Source of the DNA: Vineibacter terrae
GTDB taxonomy: Bacteria > Pseudomonadota > Alphaproteobacteria > Reyranellales > Reyranellaceae
DNA: 64,000 nt
Assembly (NCBI RefSeq): GCF_008039615.1
Contig: NZ_VDUZ01000014.1
Span: forward strand, 1 to 64,000
Direction: 5' to 3'
Shown here: positions 60,571 to 64,000 of the stretch, piece after piece
Layout: each line of letters begins with the position of its first letter
Numbering within the stretch: the stretch's first letter is position 1
Notes under the pieces: generated by a model
What the model was told of the DNA's origin: nothing
Databases searched by the model: none
Seen by the model: the letters and a program-made list of their open reading frames with translations, nothing else
Program-made: the position numbers and the translations under genes

Positions 60571-61460
60571 TCGGCCTGCTGTGCCGTCGGCTGCTGGCGC
60601 TCGCGCTCGTCCTGGCCGCGGCGGTGGGCGGCGCGCAGGCGCAGGCGCCGGACGCGATATGGTCGGGCACCAGCGCCGGCTTCGACGTGCAATGGACCAC
60701 CGGCGACATCGTCGTGCGCCGCGGCACGCAGCCGGTGTTCTCCGCGCGCGACTGGGCGCAGGCCGGCCTCGCGCATTTCGTCGACGTCAATCGCGACACG
60801 AGAAGCGCCCGCCCGCCCGACTGCACGCTGACCCGCAGCCTGCGCATCGTGGCCCTGGTGGGCACGATGATGAGCCTGGAGGACGGCTTCGAGACCACCT
60901 GCCGCCGGGAAGCCCATCCCGGCGGCATGACGCGCCTGCTCACCGTCAACCTGGCGAAGCCGGGATCCCTGGCCCAGGCCGGGCGGGACGCGATCGGCCG
61001 CGTCGATCCGGACCAGCCCGGCCGCGCCGTGCTGCTCACCGACCTGTTTCCCGCCAGCGATGTTCTTGCCGGCCTGGCCGGCGCGCCGCCGCTGCGCGAT
61101 GTGCTGCGCCGCGCCGGGAGCACGCCCACGACCCTGCCGGCGCTGATCGAGGCGGTCGCCTATGCCAGCGGCGAGGGTGATGCCTGCTACAGCGTGCCGG
61201 CCGACCTGCTCGCTGCCTTCGCGTTCGCGCGGCTCGACGGCGAGCGTATCGTCATGCGCCTGGGCCTGCCCGGCGACGGGCCGTGCCGCATGAACCTGAC
61301 GACGGCCGACATGCCGTTCGCCCTGCCCGCGTCTCTGACGCCGGCGGTTCGCAAGGCCGCCGCCGGGCAGGAAGGCTTCCTCGCCGACCGGGCCGAGACC
61401 ATCGCCGCGGGCCGCCGCACGGTGATCGAGCTGCAGAGCGGCCGCGGCGCCGGAAGGTGA
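60567..61460 (+). CDS. exported protein of unknown function
   Basis: A 297-residue protein with a clear signal peptide (LLALALVLAAAVGGAQAQA, cleavage about residue 26). The mature part has four cysteines that could form two disulfides (Cys at about 86, 111, 203 and 236) and a TTGDIVVRRGTQPVFSARDW beta-rich opening. No family recognised. The start overlaps the GH19-like gene's stop (ATGA), so the two are coupled. If the GH19-like protein is a murein-active toxin, a periplasmic immunity protein is one possibility, but nothing in the sequence shows this directly. Confidence 0.75.
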   Translation: MIGLLCRRLLALALVLAAAVGGAQAQAPDAIWSGTSAGFDVQWTTGDIVVRRGTQPVFSARDWAQAGLAHFVDVNRDTRSARPPDCTLTRSLRIVALVGTMMSLEDGFETTCRREAHPGGMTRLLTVNLAKPGSLAQAGRDAIGRVDPDQPGRAVLLTDLFPASDVLAGLAGAPPLRDVLRRAGSTPTTLPALIEAVAYASGEGDACYSVPADLLAAFAFARLDGERIVMRLGLPGDGPCRMNLTTADMPFALPASLTPAVRKAAAGQEGFLADRAETIAAGRRTVIELQSGRGAGR

Positions 61461-61576
61461 GCGTCTTACGCGGAGTCGGATGAGAGGCTTCGCGGTCGCG
61501 GTCCTCGACGGCTGGCCAAATTGCCTGCCGGCACAATACGTCGTACAGTCGTGTCGCGGTTGGCCGAGGGCATGCG

Positions 61577-63547
61577 ATGGCCCGAGAGCAGCGCCGTTTG
61601 GCGGCAATCCTCGACGCAGACGTGGTGGGATACTCCCGTCTGATGGGCCGCGATGAGAGTGGCACCGTTTCTCGACTGCGGGACCATCGGGTCCGGCATC
61701 TCGAGCCGCTGGTGGCCCGGCACGCCGGGCGCATCGTCAAGCTGACGGGCGATGGCGCCCTGATCGAGTTCGCCAGCGCCGTGGACGCGCTGGCGGCGGC
61801 AATCGAGTTCCAGCAGACGATGCTCGAAGCCAATCGCAGCCGGCCCGGGGACATGGCGATCGTGTTCCGGATCGGCCTTCACCTCGGCGACGTCATCGTG
61901 GACGGCGATGATCTGTACGGCGATGACGTGAACATCGCGGCACGGCTTCAGGAGCAGGCTCCCGCCGGCGGCATCCTGGTCTCCCGAACAGTGAGGGAGG
62001 CCGTGGCGGGCCGCGTCAAAGCCAGCTTCGAGGACCGCGGCGGGCTTGAGCTCAAGAACATCGAACGGCCCATTCCGGCATTCGGCGTGATGTGGGATGA
62101 GCGCGACTGGCCGGTCTCGTCACTTGTTGCCGGCGTGCCGGTCATGGATCCGCCGGTCGGGATCGCAGTGGCGGGCGATGCGAGTGCTTCGACGGATGCG
62201 TCAATGCATGCCTTTCGACGCAGGCGCATCCCGATCTGGGTGGCAGTCGGGTCAGCCGTTGGCATCCTGCTGGCCGGCGCGGGCTACCTTGCATTTGCAT
62301 CCCGCTCACCATCGGCCACCGGGCGCGTCGCGCCATCGCAATCCGACAAGCCGTCGATCGCAGTGCTTGCCTTCCGCAATCTGAGCGGCGATCCCGAGAG
62401 GGAGTACTTCGCGGACGGAATGGTCGAGGACATCATTGCCACACTGTCGCGCATCCCGAATTTTGTCGTGATCGCCCGCAGCTCCTCCTACTCGTACAAG
62501 GGACGATCCGTCGATGTGCGGCAGGTCGGGAGCGAGCTCGGCGTGCGCTATGTCGTTGACGGCAGCATTCGCATCGCTGCAAGCACCCTGCGCATCAGCT
62601 GCGTGCTAATCGATACGACAAGTGGAAAGCATATCTGGTCTGAACGTTATGAAGGAACCGTGGAGAATGTCTTCGATCTGCAGGACAGGATCACATCGAG
62701 CATCGTTGCCACGATTCAGCCGGAGGTGCAGAGAGCCGAGATCGCGCGCGCACAGGCAAAGCCGACCGGCAATCTGAGCGCCTACGATCTGTATCTGCGC
62801 GCCCTGGCAGCAATTTCTCCTGAACCTACCGAGAGCTCGATCGATGAAGCCTTGACGCTGCTCGAACGTGCTACTGCCGCCGATCCCAGGTTTGCCGCTG
62901 CATACGGTTTGATGGCCAGCGCTCATCTCAACCGTCTGATGCGCGGATGGGTGTCTTCTGACGAAGCGTTTGCGCGTGGATATGAGGCGGCGAAGATTGC
63001 CGTCGAGATCGGTAGCGACGACCCTGTCGCTCTGGCTCTTGGCGGGTTCGGCATTGCCTATTTTGGCGGCCGGCCGGAGCAGGGGCTGGCCTGCATCGAG
63101 CGTGCGCTGACGCTCAACCCCAATTACATTTGGGCGTGGCGTCTGGGCGGCGCGGTGTCCTGGATGACCGGCAGGCACGAGAAATCCATTCGATACTACG
63201 AACGGGCGATGCAGCTCAGTCCGCGAGATCACCAGTTGTTCGAATCATACGCGGGTATCGCATATCCGTATTTCTTCCTCGGCCAGTACAAGCAGGCCAT
63301 CCATTGGTCCGAACGGGCGCTCCAGGAAAAGCCACACTATGTTCCAGCTCTATTATTGAGGCTGGCTGCCTTGGCCATGGAGGGTTCCCATCCCGGCGAG
63401 ATGCAAGAAGCGCTTCAGCAATACAAGTCAGCTCTACATTTTTCCGTGTCGATCCTGGGAGTCCTGTCGCTTCTCCCCGCGCACTCTCCATCCGATCGCG
63501 AGCTCTTCGCGGCGGCGCTACGCAAGACGGGACTTCCGGAACAATAG
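61577..63547 (+). CDS. class III adenylate/guanylate cyclase with membrane helix, TolB-like domain and TPRs
   Basis: A 656-residue signalling protein. The cytosolic N-terminal cyclase domain (about 5-170) has metal Asp15 (ADVVGYSRLM), Asp59 (KLTGDGALIEF) and the Asn119/Arg123 transition-state pair (NIAARLQ). One membrane helix spans about 219-241. The region 255-375 (KPSIAVLAFRNLSGDPEREYFADGM) is the TolB-like/FlgO-type domain common in these proteins. TPR repeats occupy about 400-620. Third-position G+C is lower in the TPR part than in neighbouring genes. Members are common in Rhizobiales; the signal sensed is unknown. Confidence 0.93.
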   Translation: MAREQRRLAAILDADVVGYSRLMGRDESGTVSRLRDHRVRHLEPLVARHAGRIVKLTGDGALIEFASAVDALAAAIEFQQTMLEANRSRPGDMAIVFRIGLHLGDVIVDGDDLYGDDVNIAARLQEQAPAGGILVSRTVREAVAGRVKASFEDRGGLELKNIERPIPAFGVMWDERDWPVSSLVAGVPVMDPPVGIAVAGDASASTDASMHAFRRRRIPIWVAVGSAVGILLAGAGYLAFASRSPSATGRVAPSQSDKPSIAVLAFRNLSGDPEREYFADGMVEDIIATLSRIPNFVVIARSSSYSYKGRSVDVRQVGSELGVRYVVDGSIRIAASTLRISCVLIDTTSGKHIWSERYEGTVENVFDLQDRITSSIVATIQPEVQRAEIARAQAKPTGNLSAYDLYLRALAAISPEPTESSIDEALTLLERATAADPRFAAAYGLMASAHLNRLMRGWVSSDEAFARGYEAAKIAVEIGSDDPVALALGGFGIAYFGGRPEQGLACIERALTLNPNYIWAWRLGGAVSWMTGRHEKSIRYYERAMQLSPRDHQLFESYAGIAYPYFFLGQYKQAIHWSERALQEKPHYVPALLLRLAALAMEGSHPGEMQEALQQYKSALHFSVSILGVLSLLPAHSPSDRELFAAALRKTGLPEQ

Positions 63548-63639
63548 CAACGCGGCAGGCAGCCGGGAGCGGGTAGCGGTGTTGGAGACAGACCTGGCCC
63601 GCTGGTTGCGCGGTATTGGTGGAGGACTCCTTGGTGGCT

Positions 63640-63738
63640 GGTGACGGGCCGGACCGCGTCGCTCCAGCGACGCACCGGCGCGAAGCGCCGGCTCGTGGCC
63701 ATGAGCGCCGCTGGAGCGGCGCGGTCCGGCCCGTCACC
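63640..63738. repeat. family E palindromic repeat
   Basis: GGTGACGGGCCGGACCGCG and CGCGGTCCGGCCCGTCACC, with inner pairs GTCGCTCCAGCGACG and GCCGCTGGAGCGGC. Best-preserved copy of the family in the window. Confidence 0.85.
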
Positions 63739-63767
63739 AGCATCGGCCGTGTTGCGCCAACCACCGC

Positions 63768-63794
63768 AAGATCCTTCGCTGCGCTCAGGATGAC
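63768..63794. repeat. family A half-element (right arm only)
   Basis: AGATCCTTCGCTGCGCTCAGG followed by ATGAC, without a matching left arm nearby. It is a solitary arm of the AAGG subtype. Confidence 0.7.
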
Positions 63795-63817
63795 AGCGGG
63801 TGGAACCTGGGCCGGGC

Positions 63818-64000
63818 TCACCGTCCCGCCAGGACCGCGTCGGCGATCTTCTCGGCCGTCATCAGCACCGGGAAGTTGGTGTTGGCGCAGGGCACGACCG
63901 GGAACAGCGAGGCATCGACCACGCGCAGGCCCTGCACGCCGCGCACGCGGCCTGAAGTGTCGGTCACGGCCATGGGATCGTCGGCGCGGCCCATGCGGCA
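63818..64000 (-). CDS. GMC-family oxidoreductase, C-terminal fragment (cut by window edge)
   Basis: Sixty codons plus stop read leftward from the window edge. The peptide begins CRMG and continues [33 protein letters not shown], the C-terminal signature of glucose-methanol-choline oxidoreductases (choline dehydrogenase, alcohol oxidase), including the Asn that follows the catalytic-region Pro-x-x-Asn pattern. Most of the gene lies outside the window. Confidence 0.9.
   Translation of the reverse strand, partial: CRMGRADDPMAVTDTSGRVRGVQGLRVVDASLFPVVPCANTNFPVLMTAEKIADAVLAGR

Overview
This 64 kb window is GC-rich, densely coded chromosome, most likely from a soil or rhizosphere alphaproteobacterium of the Rhizobiales/Rhodospirillales type. 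That placement is an inference from very high G+C at third codon positions, the abundance of TRAP, Bug and polyamine-type importers, CoxL-family hydroxylases, CaiB-type CoA-transferases and a cyclase-TPR protein, and the many palindromic intergenic repeats. No rRNA, tRNA, CRISPR array or phage module was seen. The content is catabolic and accessory: import and breakdown of organic acids, amides and nitriles, plus many TetR, IclR and MarR regulators.

Layout. 1-0.5 kb: end of an IS110-type element and a repeat. 0.5-14 kb: a hydroxyacid dehydrogenase, then two paralogous TRAP solute-binding proteins flanking a D-aminoacylase-like amidohydrolase, an enoyl-CoA hydratase, TRAP membrane subunits DctQ and DctM, a CoA-transferase, a TetR regulator and, convergent, a CoA-transferase/acyl-CoA carboxyltransferase pair. 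Three units in this block share a 23-bp upstream element. 14-17.3 kb: enoyl-CoA hydratase and Bug protein divergent from an IclR regulator, with a clear operator between. 17.9-25.6 kb: a three-subunit molybdenum hydroxylase (M-S-L) and a PotABCD-like importer. 25.8-33.6 kb: DszA/NtaA-family monooxygenase, amidase, cupin, two-subunit N,N-dimethylformamidase and TetR. 33.6-37 kb: a lone CoxL-like subunit divergent from a GST-like protein across tandem operators. 37.1-38.3 kb: an intact IS110 element. 38.4-44.5 kb: phosphatase and TetR divergent from an isomerase/SDR/enoyl-CoA hydratase/molybdopterin oxidoreductase run. 44.6-49.6 kb: YcaQ-like protein, P450, serine hydrolase, Gfo/Idh/MocA oxidoreductase. 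49.6-53.4 kb: an opine-oxidase/HCN-synthase-like three-subunit flavoenzyme with a divergent MarR gene, and a cupin. 53.6-58.6 kb: iron-type alcohol dehydrogenase, then a cobalt nitrile hydratase operon with a split beta subunit, activator, CobW-type GTPase and CbtA/CbtB. 58.9-64 kb: VOC protein, GH19-like protein, exported unknown, class III cyclase with TPRs, and a GMC oxidoreductase fragment.

How the parts may work together (inference): nitrile hydratase gives amides, and the amidase and dimethylformamidase hydrolyse amides. The importers, CoA-transferases and enoyl-CoA hydratases could feed the resulting acids into beta-oxidation-like routes.

The most striking non-coding finding is the IS110 element at about 37.1-38.3 kb. 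The 196 bases ahead of its transposase read as a bridge RNA: one loop carries guides matching the two flanks of its own insertion site and a second loop matches its own ends. It sits in the loop of one of the window's palindromic repeats, so the empty site can be rebuilt. Repeats of at least five families occupy most gaps, sometimes nested inside each other, and have supplied the C-terminal ends of at least two genes.
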